Below are positions 8,668-18,044 of a DNA stretch of 64,000 bases, in pieces (within the stretch, counting starts at the first letter, position 1; each line of letters opens with the position of its first letter). A program made the position numbers and the translations under genes. Under the pieces are notes generated by a model. The model made no database searches, was not told the origin of the DNA, and saw only the letters and a program-made list of their open reading frames with translations. The stretch covers positions 36,139 through 100,138 of IMG/VR virus record IMGVR_UViG_3300035659_000004, one strand, 5' to 3'. This DNA comes from a virus.

Positions 8668-10136
8668 CAGATTCTCCGACGATCATCTCCGGACCGGACT
8701 ATACCCTGACTAAACAGGAAGTGGTCGATTACTATAAAGACCCGGGGGTTCGAGAAAAGCTTCTTCAGCATATCGGGAGCAACCCTGTTCTGACTGTGAT
8801 GCAGCGCACCCCCGGGGAGCCCATCTATCGACGCTACGACGCGAAGAAGCAGCCTCTTCTTCTGAATCCCCAGTCGTTAGACGACCTTACGAGGCAACGT
8901 ACCGTGGAGTTCCACTCTACCCTCGGCGAGGGTACACGGGAAATGTGGGTAGATTTGGACCCTGGCTCGGCGGTCTCTCCCGGCCGGCTCAAGCAGACGG
9001 TGAAGCACGTTGAAGACGTGTTGCGAAAACTCCCTCAGGTCACGAATACGAATATCGTTTTTTCAGGAGGTCGAGGCTACCACGTGCGCGCCGAGCTCGA
9101 GAAGGAGCTCAAGACAGACGCCGCCCGAAAGCTTCTTCAAAAGACGTTGCGCCCGCTGCAGACGTCGAGCCCCGACCTTGTGGATGCTCCTCCTGGAGGA
9201 ACTCAGATTCGCTTGGATACCTCGACGTTCCATGCCAAAGGGTCTGTGCGGGCGCCCTACTCTTTGAACGCGACGACGGGACTGGTAGCGTTGCCTGTGG
9301 CGCGTGAAAAGTTGGACATATTCGAGCCCAAGACTGATGCGTCCATCAAGAGTGTCTTGTCCCAAAAAGACATCGGGGAGTTTGCTCCAGGGATTCCTCG
9401 AGAGCGAACGACTCAGCTCCTGCCGACTGCCAAGGGCAAGGCCTGGACGCTTGCGATACAGAAGCACGTAGCTGAAAAGGCTGGACCGCATTGGGACTTG
9501 CGCCTCGTTGACCCCGAGACAGGACAGGCCCATTCCTGGGCGGTCCCTAAGGCTTCTTTTCCGGACTCCAAGCCACGCCTTGCTTTGCAGATGCCAACGC
9601 ATAGCGCGGACTACGCCCTTTCTTTTGGTGCGAAAGGTCCGCAAACTATTCGTGAAGGGTACGGTAAGGGCACGGTGGAGATGGCGCATAAGGAGCCTAT
9701 CCAAGTTTTGGAAATCAATCCAAATAAGGTTGTTTTTCAGCGCGGCTCCGGGGACACTCTGGCGATGCGTCGAACGAACGAAAACAAGTGGTTGCTCCGA
9801 AAGGCAACGAACATGACTGAGAAGAATGCTTTTTACGTTGCTGGATACCGCGCGGCGCTTGCCAAGCTTGGGGCAGCGGCAGTTAAACCTGTGGGAATGC
9901 GTGGAAAAGAGATGTCCTATGGAGAGGGAAACCGTCCCCTGGAAAGTGGAGATTCCCATCTTCCCGCGGGACAGGTTGCGATGATGTTCCAGCAGTTGCC
10001 CCGAGCTCAACGACGAGGTGGCAGTGTATCGTTGGAGAACTCGTCAGCCGTCGGAGATAACCATGCGGATTGGGGTCCAGCAATGGACGTCTCGAGTTTT
10101 GATGGAGCTTCTCCGTATATGGCAGGACGGAACTGA
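8664..10136 (+). CDS. Archaeo-eukaryotic-type primase/polymerase fused to LigD-like 3'-phosphoesterase domain and a C-terminal tag
   Basis: The gene starts at GTG 8664, overlapping the polymerase stop (GTGA), and encodes 490 residues. Residues about 90-230 carry the three primase motifs: VDLDP (Asp97, Asp99), SGGRGYHV (His140) and RLD (Asp185), followed by GSVRAPYSLN, as in LigD-type polymerase domains. Residues about 260-380 resemble the LigD 3'-phosphoesterase: QKH (His268), PHWDLRL (His276, Asp278), SWAVPK, His313 and a final WLLRKA. No ligase domain is present. Residues 388-403 (NAFYVAGYRAALAKLG) are the tag that starts several small proteins elsewhere. An internal ATG at 9813, with AAAGG upstream, could yield the last 107 residues separately. 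The likely role is primer synthesis or end processing on DNA. Confidence 0.8.
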   Translation: MTDSPTIISGPDYTLTKQEVVDYYKDPGVREKLLQHIGSNPVLTVMQRTPGEPIYRRYDAKKQPLLLNPQSLDDLTRQRTVEFHSTLGEGTREMWVDLDPGSAVSPGRLKQTVKHVEDVLRKLPQVTNTNIVFSGGRGYHVRAELEKELKTDAARKLLQKTLRPLQTSSPDLVDAPPGGTQIRLDTSTFHAKGSVRAPYSLNATTGLVALPVAREKLDIFEPKTDASIKSVLSQKDIGEFAPGIPRERTTQLLPTAKGKAWTLAIQKHVAEKAGPHWDLRLVDPETGQAHSWAVPKASFPDSKPRLALQMPTHSADYALSFGAKGPQTIREGYGKGTVEMAHKEPIQVLEINPNKVVFQRGSGDTLAMRRTNENKWLLRKATNMTEKNAFYVAGYRAALAKLGAAAVKPVGMRGKEMSYGEGNRPLESGDSHLPAGQVAMMFQQLPRAQRRGGSVSLENSSAVGDNHADWGPAMDVSSFDGASPYMAGRN

Positions 10137-10139
10137 TCC

Positions 10140-11942
10140 ATGGCAGATAGGACTGACACATTCGGAAGATTGCTTGTAAATGACTTGTTGCCAGACGAGC
10201 ACAAGGTCACGGGACCTATATCGAAGAAATCTTTTTATAAGATGCTCGATACGATGTCGCGTGAGACTCCGGATGCGTATGTCCGCATAGTGCCCGAGTT
10301 AAAACGTCTCGGAGATTCACTTGCTACGACGGAGGGGCTCTCGGTTGGATTGGACGATATCACTCCCAACTATAAAGATAGGAATGAAACACTTGCTCCT
10401 TTTATTACGCGTTTCGATGCGGCTAAAACGGATAAGGCCCGGAGTCAAATAGCAGAAGAAGCGCATGGTAAGATGCAAGATGTGGCGATGCGCCATAAGG
10501 GAACGATGACGATGCAGGTACAGAGTGGGGCACGCGGTAACCCTACTCAGTACACCTCGATTGTGGCATCTCCAACTTCAGCACGAGACGGAAAAGGGAA
10601 TACGGAACCCTGGCTTATCCGACGGTCCCATAGCGAAGGGCTCTCTTCGGCGGATAACTGGGTCGCGGGAAATGAAGCCATTCTTAATACTATCAGTACA
10701 TACACAGCGGTATCTGAGCCGGGTGAATTGGCGAAGATTCTCGTGAGTAACATGAGCGACATCATAGTAACAGAGGATGATTGTGGAACTACTAATGGTG
10801 TGTTTATGACTGCTTTGTCTCCTTCTGTATTGGACCGTTATCTTGCGAAAGAAGTAGGTGGTTTTAAACATAACACGCTTATTACGTCACTCAATCAGTC
10901 CAAATTAGCAAAGATTTCTTCTACTATTCTCGTCCGATCTCCGATGACGTGTGAGGCAGGGGATGGTGTCTGCCAAAAGTGTCAGGGCCTAAATGAAAAG
11001 GGAAGCACGCATGATATCGGAACGAATGTTGGTGTACGCGCGGCCCAGGCAATGGCGGAACCTCTTACGCAATTCGCTCTCGGGGCCAAGCATGGGGCGC
11101 GAACAATTAAAGATGATCGTATCAAGGTGAAGGGGGTCCAAGGGTTTCGACAGATCATTGAATCCCCCCAGCAGTTTGTAAACAAGGCGACGTTGGCGCA
11201 GCTGAATGGAACTGTTGAGCGCATCACTCCGGCTCCACAAGGCGGCCATTACGTCGTGATTGGTGGACAACAACACTACGTAACTCCTAATCTCGCAGTC
11301 ACGGTAAAAGTTGGAACAGTCGTTCAGGCTGGAGACGCTGTAAGTCAAGGAATTCCCAAACCCGACGAAGTCGTACGACTGAAAGGTCTGGGAATAGGGC
11401 GTCAATATATTGTTGATACCTTGGCAGGTCTTTACAAGGACCAGGGTCGAGAATTAGATCAGCGGCATTTCGAGCTGCTCGCTAAGGGAGAGCTCAACTA
11501 CGTGCGCGTTCTCAAAGACCCAAGCCGTAATTTCGTTCCGGGGGACGTAGTTAGTTACAACGTCTTGAGGAGGGAACTGAAGAAGGGTACCAAGGTCATG
11601 CCCGTCGACGACGCCAACGGGGAGACTTTAGGTAAAGCTTATTTTCACTTTTATACAGGAACTCGTGTTACTCCCCAGATTCAGGCCTACCTGAAACAAC
11701 AGGGAGTAAAGGAAGTCATCATCGCTCCGCGTGCGCCTGAAGTAGAATTCATCATGAAAGCTGCGACCCGAGCCCCTCTTCTAAACCCCGATTGGATGGC
11801 TCGATTGTCGCATCGCAATTTGAAAAATACAATCATGCAAGCCACGCACTTTGGAGAATCTTCAGACATCCACGGAAGCCACCCTGTTCCTGCGTATATT
11901 ACGGGAGTAGAATTTGGGCAGGGTACCAAAGGAAAGTACTGA
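10140..11942 (+). CDS. RNA polymerase beta-prime, C-terminal half
   Basis: These 600 residues continue beta-prime from where the fused gene stops. It begins DTFGRLLVNDLLP, matching TxGRxxxNxxLP in cellular beta-prime. GNPTQYTS and SEGLSSADNW lie in the bridge-helix region. EDDCGT and CEAGDGVCQKC supply the four cysteines of the second zinc site, and GTNVGVRAAQAMAEPLTQF plus the following HGAR correspond to the trigger-loop region. The end (PAYITGVEFGQG) matches the cellular C-terminus. It must assemble with the product of 3307-8667 to give an active enzyme. It starts three bases after the primase stop, so all three genes probably share one mRNA. Confidence 0.9.
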   Translation: MADRTDTFGRLLVNDLLPDEHKVTGPISKKSFYKMLDTMSRETPDAYVRIVPELKRLGDSLATTEGLSVGLDDITPNYKDRNETLAPFITRFDAAKTDKARSQIAEEAHGKMQDVAMRHKGTMTMQVQSGARGNPTQYTSIVASPTSARDGKGNTEPWLIRRSHSEGLSSADNWVAGNEAILNTISTYTAVSEPGELAKILVSNMSDIIVTEDDCGTTNGVFMTALSPSVLDRYLAKEVGGFKHNTLITSLNQSKLAKISSTILVRSPMTCEAGDGVCQKCQGLNEKGSTHDIGTNVGVRAAQAMAEPLTQFALGAKHGARTIKDDRIKVKGVQGFRQIIESPQQFVNKATLAQLNGTVERITPAPQGGHYVVIGGQQHYVTPNLAVTVKVGTVVQAGDAVSQGIPKPDEVVRLKGLGIGRQYIVDTLAGLYKDQGRELDQRHFELLAKGELNYVRVLKDPSRNFVPGDVVSYNVLRRELKKGTKVMPVDDANGETLGKAYFHFYTGTRVTPQIQAYLKQQGVKEVIIAPRAPEVEFIMKAATRAPLLNPDWMARLSHRNLKNTIMQATHFGESSDIHGSHPVPAYITGVEFGQGTKGKY

Positions 11943-11945
11943 AAC

Positions 11946-12434
11946 ATGTTTCAGCAGGGATATAGCGAAGCATTAATGCATCTTGGATTTGAAAAAAATG
12001 CAGCCGGGTGGTGGGCTGCGAAAGCGGTACCTAAGTTAAAAGAGATAGGACAATCCGCTCTGACAAATTTTATAGGACAACCTAAACAGTTTGGGCGCGA
12101 ATTGCGATCAGGTACCGCTTTCGGGTCAGGCGGTTTGATACGGGAAGGTTTTAAAGCTCCTGGAATTATTCAAAAAGGTCTTATGTATGGGTTTCCCGCA
12201 GTTTCTGCTATACAAACTATTCGAAGCAACGACCCTGATAAGGGGGGTGCATTAGGTGGACTCATTGGTGGAACACTCGCAAGCTCCGCGGCGTTTGGGC
12301 CACTTGGAATGCTCGGAGCGATGCCTGCTGGATATCTAGGAGAGGTAGCAGGTAAGCGTTTAGTGCATGGAGCAAAAAATATTTTAGGTATTGGGAATCA
12401 GACTGCTCCAAGATATACTTCTTTGCAGCAGTAA
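11946..12434 (+). CDS. Small Gly-rich protein with N-terminal GY-AL-LGF tag
   Basis: This 162-residue protein starts MFQQGYSEALMHLGFEKNAA, a clear example of the recurrent tag. Residues about 95-140 are glycine-, alanine- and leucine-rich (GGALGGLIGGTLASS) and could form membrane helices or a glycine zipper. It lies three bases after the polymerase gene. Small amphipathic or membrane-active proteins in a virion block often are internal or ejected proteins, but that is inference. I do not recognise a named family. Confidence 0.65.
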   Translation: MFQQGYSEALMHLGFEKNAAGWWAAKAVPKLKEIGQSALTNFIGQPKQFGRELRSGTAFGSGGLIREGFKAPGIIQKGLMYGFPAVSAIQTIRSNDPDKGGALGGLIGGTLASSAAFGPLGMLGAMPAGYLGEVAGKRLVHGAKNILGIGNQTAPRYTSLQQ

Positions 12435-12484
12435 GGAAACAAGCCGCGGCACAATTACCCGGCTAAGAACGTAAGGAAGGTCAA

Positions 12485-12976
12485 ATGAACGCAGAACTCG
12501 TGAAGCAAGCGTATGCCTACGGTGCCGCAGTTGCGCTACAGGAACTTGGTTTCAACCCACAGCAAGCTCAGAATGGGGGAGTGAAGTTGGCGGAAGCCAA
12601 GCTCGCCGAGGGGGAAGAAGAAGGTGGAATGCATCCAGCTTTGGCCGCTCTCCTTGGCGGTGGCGCGGGTGCTCTCGGCGGTGCGGCTTTGGGTGCTGGC
12701 AGTGCGTTCATTCCTGGTTTACGCGGCGGAAGAGGTTTGAATAAACTGTTGGGGCGTCCAATGTCCGCGGCACAAGGCGGCGGTATTATGGCTGGAAAGG
12801 TCACACCCGACGCTCTGTTCAAAAACAAATTCGTGCGCAAGCATTTGATGAACCAAGGTGAAGCGGCGGCTGACTTCCTGCCAAAACTGCAGGATGCATA
12901 TCTTCGTGGAATGGGTGGCGCAGGCGTAGGCGCTCTCGGTGGAGGCCTTGCTGGCGGCCTAATGGCGGGTGAGTGA
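12485..12976 (+). CDS. Small Gly-rich protein with tag-like N-terminus
   Basis: This 163-residue protein starts MNAELVKQAYAYGAAVALQE followed by LGF, a variant of the tag. Two long glycine/alanine stretches (GGGAGALGGAALGAGS near residue 60 and GGAGVGALGGGLAGG near the end) resemble glycine-zipper membrane segments. An AAGGAAGG ribosome site precedes the ATG. It resembles its upstream neighbour in plan but not in detailed sequence. The function is unknown. Confidence 0.6.
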   Translation: MNAELVKQAYAYGAAVALQELGFNPQQAQNGGVKLAEAKLAEGEEEGGMHPALAALLGGGAGALGGAALGAGSAFIPGLRGGRGLNKLLGRPMSAAQGGGIMAGKVTPDALFKNKFVRKHLMNQGEAAADFLPKLQDAYLRGMGGAGVGALGGGLAGGLMAGE

Positions 12977-12996
12977 TTTAACAAGGAGTAACTAAA

Positions 12997-13860
12997 ATGG
13001 GTCTGTTAAAGCAAGCACACGTCCGTGGCATCAACCACGCCCTCATTGCGAATGGTATCTTGGAATTCCCCAATGCCAAAATCGCTGAAGACGTTGCCGA
13101 TGAGGTTGCGGACAACTATCCCGAGGAAGAAATCCCCGAAGAGACTCCTGAAGATGGACTCTCTGAGGAGCAAGCCTCGGACATCATCAACCAGCTCGCC
13201 GAAGTCGCCGCGGCTATTACCGAGAAGACCGGTGGAGCTCGTGACCGCGGCGTGAACAAGATTGCGGCTGAAGTCTCTCTTCAGGATGCAGCCTTTGCGC
13301 ATGCCCAGTTCTTGGTGAAGCGAGCCATGGAAGAGGGCACCACCAACCCCGGTGAAGGCGCGGTCGTTCCCGAGCTCACGGGTGCTGAGGCTCAGGTCGA
13401 TGCGGTGAACAATCCGTCATCGGCAGTGGTCGTTCCGCAGGGTTCGTCTGCTATCGACACGACCCCTGGCATCGTTGGTCACGCTGAGCCCGCAGCTCAG
13501 CAGCCCGGCGCGAGCGCATCGCCAGCTCCGGATTCCATGGCCGACGTCAAGGCTGCATCCGAAATCATCCGCATCTTGAAGAAGCTGTCGGAAGATGGAA
13601 CACTGCCTTCTGAAGGCGGTCGGATGGACCTGAATACGAATTCCGCGATTTCGACTCCGGTCGTCGCGCAGGGCACAACCAATGCCCCGACCCCGACGGA
13701 GCCCATCCCACAAAAGCCGCATCCCGCAACCGCCGAAGCCGGTCTCAATACGGCTGGTAGCGCTCCCGCGGATGTCTCCAAGGTGGCGGCGTTTTTGCAG
13801 ACCCCCGAAGGCGCGGCATTTTACCGCAAATTCCAAACTGCAAACATCCTAAATCGCTAA
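12997..13860 (+). CDS. Acidic, Pro/Ala-rich protein of unknown function
   Basis: This 287-residue protein follows the previous gene by 20 bases with AAGGAG upstream of its ATG. Its start (MGLLKQAHVRGINHALIANG) is a divergent version of the tag. Residues about 30-70 are strongly acidic, and the middle is low-complexity Ala, Pro, Gly and Thr, probably disordered. The end (FLQTPEGAAFYRKFQTANI) looks like a folded helix. It is probably a virion or assembly factor, judged only from context. Confidence 0.6.
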   Translation: MGLLKQAHVRGINHALIANGILEFPNAKIAEDVADEVADNYPEEEIPEETPEDGLSEEQASDIINQLAEVAAAITEKTGGARDRGVNKIAAEVSLQDAAFAHAQFLVKRAMEEGTTNPGEGAVVPELTGAEAQVDAVNNPSSAVVVPQGSSAIDTTPGIVGHAEPAAQQPGASASPAPDSMADVKAASEIIRILKKLSEDGTLPSEGGRMDLNTNSAISTPVVAQGTTNAPTPTEPIPQKPHPATAEAGLNTAGSAPADVSKVAAFLQTPEGAAFYRKFQTANILNR

Positions 13861-13899
13861 GTTACCACGGCTTCGCTTTCCTCTGTCCTAATTACGTCG

Positions 13900-13905
13900 T
13901 ACAAT
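13900..13905 (+). promoter_or_regulatory. TACAAT box in an 84-base gap
   Basis: The gap 13861-13944 contains TACAAT followed by TAAACG, 40 bases before the ATG of the next gene and upstream of a GGGAG ribosome site. It resembles the other virion-gene boxes. No terminator is seen in the gap. Confidence 0.4.
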
Positions 13906-13944
13906 TAAACGTTAACGTCTCGTCGACAAGGGAGTATTGCACCT

Positions 13945-16461
13945 ATGCCTACAATGTCCATGTCTCCGGAAGTTCAAGCGTATGGCCAAATGCCGTCGAA
14001 CGAACAAGCCGCGGAGATGTTCAAACAAAGATTTTCGGAGATGGCCTATAACGTAATGATGGCGAAGTTCCCGGAGCTCGCCGCACAGGTGGTGACGTTT
14101 AAGCTCATCGAAACGGACGCCGAGAGTGGCAAGGGCGTAGGCGCTTTTGTTTTGCTCATGGAAGACAAGACCATCTACATCCCTGTTGTGATGGTGGATA
14201 GTCAACTCAAACCTTTCGACATGTTCTATTTCAAGGACCTCAATATCTTCCTGCCTCTTTCCAATGAGTGGCTGGATGAGGTATCGAAGTCCGCGCTGTC
14301 TAACTTAGGCGAGCCGGCCAAGTTGCCACAAGGTGTTGCGCGGGATATGAGTATTCGCGATCTCGTAATCCCGCCCGTTATGCCCGAAGGACGTATAGGT
14401 GTCGCTTCCGATCTGTCTGAAATGTTCAAGGAGGCATCTTATAATCCCAAGCCGCGGTTTCTAGAGTTCGTAAAAAATGCGTCACATGTTGTGCTCGACG
14501 GATTAAAGTTAGCCTTTGAACGCAATCCAAGTTTTGGGCAAAAGGTGGCACGGTATTACGGGAAGAAAGCTTTGATAGAAGCTTTCCAAACGGGATACGC
14601 ACAGACGGTCAAGGTTGCGGAAGAGAAACGCACGTATATGGTTGGCGTTTATACGTCGAGTACTTTTTACGATGCAGTTCCTATGCTGAAAAAGAACTGT
14701 GGTACAAAAATTGCTTCAGACCTTTTTAAGACGATTGCGACCGACGGGTTCGCCGCGGTGGATACGCGCCCGGTCGTAAAGAATACCATCGTCAAGGTGG
14801 AATCCCCCATCGAGCTCACCCCGGCTACCTCCACGGGTTTTTACCATCTGTACTTCCCGGACAAAGCCAAGCAGCTCTGTCTGGTTTCCAAAGCGGTGGT
14901 AGGCGATGACTACGTGGTCATCTACGCCGACGGGAGCAAGGCTTGGACAGTTTACGGTGCAGATGCGAAGACACTGTTGGGAGAACCCGAACATGACGAT
15001 AAAGTTGTAAAGGCTACGGCGGTTTACAAAGCTCTCGAAGGACGCACCCAGAATAAGCCCACCACAGGGAAGTACAACGTTCCGTTGTACGTTTCGAGCA
15101 AGGGCAAACTTCAAATCGGTGCGCCGAAATTCATCACGAAGATGACCGAAGATGGTGGGACGACTTCATTTGATGGAGGCGTTATCGATTCGGATGACAC
15201 GCGCGGTCGCATCATGTCTTCTTCGAGCGGCTCTGGCAATAGTCCGTGCACCTGCGGTTGCCCAACTCTCTACTATCCGAAGAGCACATCCTGGTTTTCG
15301 GTACCGGACCCTTGGGAATCAAAGAAAGAGCCTATCACGGACCCAAGCATCATCACGCGTTGGCTCGACCAATACATCGCGGACAAGACCGATGCTGCTC
15401 CTATCAACGTGAAGAGCGCTGGCCTGGCTCAGTGGTGGGTCGAAGGCGTTCCCACGGCGTCTTATTTGGATGTGGCTATCACGAAGGTGGCCAAGGCTTA
15501 TGACCTTTCGCTAACAGATTCTGCGAACGTCCTGCACGATGCCGCGAAAAATGGTACGTGTCGTCTTCGCTTGGTGAAAAGAGCTCAGGGCGAACAGATG
15601 ATGCAGCAAGAGGCTCCTCCTCAGCAGAGCATGGACCCGGCGATGATGCAACAGCAGCAGGGCATGGACCCGGCGATGATGCAACAGGGCATGGACCCGG
15701 CGATGATGCAGCAGCAGGGCATGGACCCGTCGATGATGGGAATGGGGATGCCTATGCAGCCTCCTCAATTATCCCCGACGGATTTGGCGATTGCTGAAAC
15801 GGTACAAGGTCTGCAGCAAGAGAATCAGGTGCGGATGCAGCAGATTCAAGACCAAATGGCGCAGCAGCAACAGGCTATGCAGCAGGAGACAGAGTCTAAC
15901 GAGAAACTCATCGCTATCCTGACGCAAATTCAACAACGTGCAAATGCTATTGGACAGGCAACAGGTGGGATGGTTCCGCCACAGGCGATGGCTTCTCCGC
16001 TAGCTGCTGGGCAGATGCTCGCACCGACACCCCCGCCGCAACCCGAACCTCCTCCGATGCCCGTGATGCAGGAAGAGGGGCCAGCCTCCGCGGAGATGGT
16101 AGCTTCTCAAATTCATCCCGAGCTCGCGGAGCAGGCTGCTGATTTTCAGGACGCGGGGATGTTCGATACCTCGGTGCTGGCAGTCATGGCTGCGGCGCCC
16201 CTTCTTCGGGACATCGTCAGCACGTACATCCCGAACCTCGAGAAAGCTCTCGACAACATCGGGCGTATTCAGTTGACATTGTGGATGCGGGAGGCTGAAA
16301 CGAAAGCGGCTATCGGGAATGATGCGTACGTGCTGCTCGAGGACAAGCTGCGCAACGTGTTCAAAAATCTAGGAGAAATCGTGCTGCAAGTGAATCGCAA
16401 CGCCCTTGATACCGAAGCGGGCGCGATGCAATCACAGAGGATGTTGGGCGACCAACAATAA
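13945..16461 (+). CDS. Large probable virion protein with Met/Gln-rich repeats
   Basis: This 838-residue protein has a globular first half and a C-terminal half rich in Gln, Met and Pro. Residues about 562-600 contain four copies of a unit around GMDPAMMQQ. A cysteine pair (CTCGC) lies near residue 434. The C-terminal 130 residues look folded and helical. No family is recognised. Its size, its location and the absence of catalytic motifs fit a head-associated or internal virion protein. Confidence 0.6.
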   Translation: MPTMSMSPEVQAYGQMPSNEQAAEMFKQRFSEMAYNVMMAKFPELAAQVVTFKLIETDAESGKGVGAFVLLMEDKTIYIPVVMVDSQLKPFDMFYFKDLNIFLPLSNEWLDEVSKSALSNLGEPAKLPQGVARDMSIRDLVIPPVMPEGRIGVASDLSEMFKEASYNPKPRFLEFVKNASHVVLDGLKLAFERNPSFGQKVARYYGKKALIEAFQTGYAQTVKVAEEKRTYMVGVYTSSTFYDAVPMLKKNCGTKIASDLFKTIATDGFAAVDTRPVVKNTIVKVESPIELTPATSTGFYHLYFPDKAKQLCLVSKAVVGDDYVVIYADGSKAWTVYGADAKTLLGEPEHDDKVVKATAVYKALEGRTQNKPTTGKYNVPLYVSSKGKLQIGAPKFITKMTEDGGTTSFDGGVIDSDDTRGRIMSSSSGSGNSPCTCGCPTLYYPKSTSWFSVPDPWESKKEPITDPSIITRWLDQYIADKTDAAPINVKSAGLAQWWVEGVPTASYLDVAITKVAKAYDLSLTDSANVLHDAAKNGTCRLRLVKRAQGEQMMQQEAPPQQSMDPAMMQQQQGMDPAMMQQGMDPAMMQQQGMDPSMMGMGMPMQPPQLSPTDLAIAETVQGLQQENQVRMQQIQDQMAQQQQAMQQETESNEKLIAILTQIQQRANAIGQATGGMVPPQAMASPLAAGQMLAPTPPPQPEPPPMPVMQEEGPASAEMVASQIHPELAEQAADFQDAGMFDTSVLAVMAAAPLLRDIVSTYIPNLEKALDNIGRIQLTLWMREAETKAAIGNDAYVLLEDKLRNVFKNLGEIVLQVNRNALDTEAGAMQSQRMLGDQQ
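15628..15740 (+). repeat. Four in-frame copies of a GMDPAMMQQ-coding unit
   Basis: The unit around ATGGACCCGGCGATGATGCA occurs three times almost unchanged and a fourth time as ATGGACCCGTCGATGATGG. Spacing differs only by CAG codons. The near-identity at DNA level suggests recent slippage or unequal exchange inside the 838-residue protein gene. Confidence 0.85.
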
Positions 16462-16466
16462 CTAAA

Positions 16467-17171
16467 ATGTTGGCTCCAATACAGCCCTATTGGCGATGGT
16501 CAAACCTTACGTACGGCATCCAACATAGGACACCTCCTGCGGACCCTTGGCTGGAGCAGCTTTACGATTTGTACCTAGGGAATATAGAAGGGACTGAGTT
16601 TCAACAGGTCGTAGTAAGTCATGTTTTTTCGGAGTTCAAGCGCGACGTTATCATGGCCTATTTTTTCGCAAGGTGTTCCGCTAAGGATATCGAAGAGAGT
16701 CTCGAGCTAGCGCCCGAGATAATCGAAGGTATCGCGCGTCTTTTTTTCGACCGAACAAAGATTCGTACGAAACTCGACCACATTGAATACGCTCGAGAGT
16801 ACATGGAGAGGTTCGCTTGTCCTGAAGGCAAGAATCTCATTTACCTGGGGATGACAGGTGGACCTCTGACGCTGAAGAACAAATTTTGTCTGGGTTATGA
16901 GATGCCCGCAATAGACCAGGACTTCGTTAATCATCGTATGTATCTCACGGCAGTTTCATTTGGGCTAATGGCCAGAGGTAACGCCTTGACTTCGCGTGAA
17001 GGAAAAGAAGCATTGCACTGGTTCCAGCAAGCTTCGGATATGTCGACTACGTATAGGAAGCTTCAACAAGGCGAGGATGATTCTCAAGATGCCATCGTGG
17101 CAATTGAGCAACGTAAGTTTTTGCATAAACCCGAAGCGGTTGGAATAAACCGTAACGACATTCTTCACTGA
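16467..17171 (+). CDS. Protein of unknown function in the virion block
   Basis: This 234-residue mainly helical protein starts at ATG 16467, five bases after the preceding stop. Around residues 62-95 the sequence SAKDIEESLELAPEIIEGIA could form a helix-turn-helix-like unit of the kind used by sigma-like or terminase small-subunit proteins. This is weak. It is co-oriented and tightly packed with its neighbours. Confidence 0.5.
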   Translation: MLAPIQPYWRWSNLTYGIQHRTPPADPWLEQLYDLYLGNIEGTEFQQVVVSHVFSEFKRDVIMAYFFARCSAKDIEESLELAPEIIEGIARLFFDRTKIRTKLDHIEYAREYMERFACPEGKNLIYLGMTGGPLTLKNKFCLGYEMPAIDQDFVNHRMYLTAVSFGLMARGNALTSREGKEALHWFQQASDMSTTYRKLQQGEDDSQDAIVAIEQRKFLHKPEAVGINRNDILH

Positions 17172-17186
17172 CAAGGAGTCGGCCTA

Positions 17187-18044
17187 ATGTGGATGCGTAA
17201 CGACTACGAAAAAGCAGCGGATACAATCGCCAAAGAGTTTGCAGCTGGCAACGGCGCGGTGACCATCAACCAGCTTTCCACGAAGATTGCGACCGACGCC
17301 GGTTTGAATCCAGATGGAATTCGAACCCTCGTGCGCCTGGCCAACGTCAACGCTTTCAACGAGCTCTTCGCAAAGCAGGCCGGTAAAGAAGACCGGATGT
17401 TTGAATTTGAGACCGGGGACCCTGAGCTCATAATCTCGGCCCTGCATTCCAACGCGAAGCTTGCACATGTGAGTTCTTTCCCCGTCCAATTGGATAACCA
17501 CGATATGCTCGCGGATTACTTCGGCGGATTTTCAACGAAGGTTGCCGAGGAGATTGAGAATCTCGAAGACAACGAATCGACGGGTGGGTCCGAGTGCGAC
17601 GAGGAGTGCCAGGCCCCAGTGTTGAATAAGGCCGAAGTCACCAATCTTTATAACCGCGCCAAAGGTAAGGTTTCAGAAGAAAAGAAAGCCTCGGAAATCC
17701 GTTGGGGATTGGCCCTCGAGAAAGCTGCACGTGTGACGCGCGAAGTCGCAGGTCGAAATGTGCATTTCGATAAGACAGCTTTTTACCGTGACTTAGTATC
17801 GGCCAGCAACGGAACTTGCTTGGACGATATCAAAGGTCTGCACGCTTTCCTGACCCGAGAAGAAGACGTGGATGTTCTTGGTGGGATGAAGGTCGCAGAG
17901 GTTGTTGATACGATTGCGCCTACTCTGCGAGGTCAGACCGCGGAGATTCTCAGTTACCTAGAAGAAGCGCGGGAAGCACGCTACAATTGGGACAAGTGCG
18001 CTAGCGCTGAGAGGTTCCTAAATGGGATGGAAGTCAGTCGCTGA
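17187..18044 (+). CDS. Protein of unknown function in the virion block
   Basis: This 285-residue protein has an ACAAGGAG ribosome site at the end of the preceding gap. It is mostly helical, with an acidic segment and a CDEEC pair at about residues 128-148. Residues near position 210 (NGTCLDDIKGLHAFLTRE) look folded. Its 3' end overlaps the next gene by 23 bases in another frame. The family is not recognised. Confidence 0.5.
   Translation: MWMRNDYEKAADTIAKEFAAGNGAVTINQLSTKIATDAGLNPDGIRTLVRLANVNAFNELFAKQAGKEDRMFEFETGDPELIISALHSNAKLAHVSSFPVQLDNHDMLADYFGGFSTKVAEEIENLEDNESTGGSECDEECQAPVLNKAEVTNLYNRAKGKVSEEKKASEIRWGLALEKAARVTREVAGRNVHFDKTAFYRDLVSASNGTCLDDIKGLHAFLTREEDVDVLGGMKVAEVVDTIAPTLRGQTAEILSYLEEAREARYNWDKCASAERFLNGMEVSR

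Noticed and set aside
9063-10010. Long minus-strand frame of 315 codons
   Set aside because: It is opposite the primase/phosphoesterase gene, whose motifs are unmistakable. The antisense frame is Ser/Arg-rich and is a by-product of codon bias.
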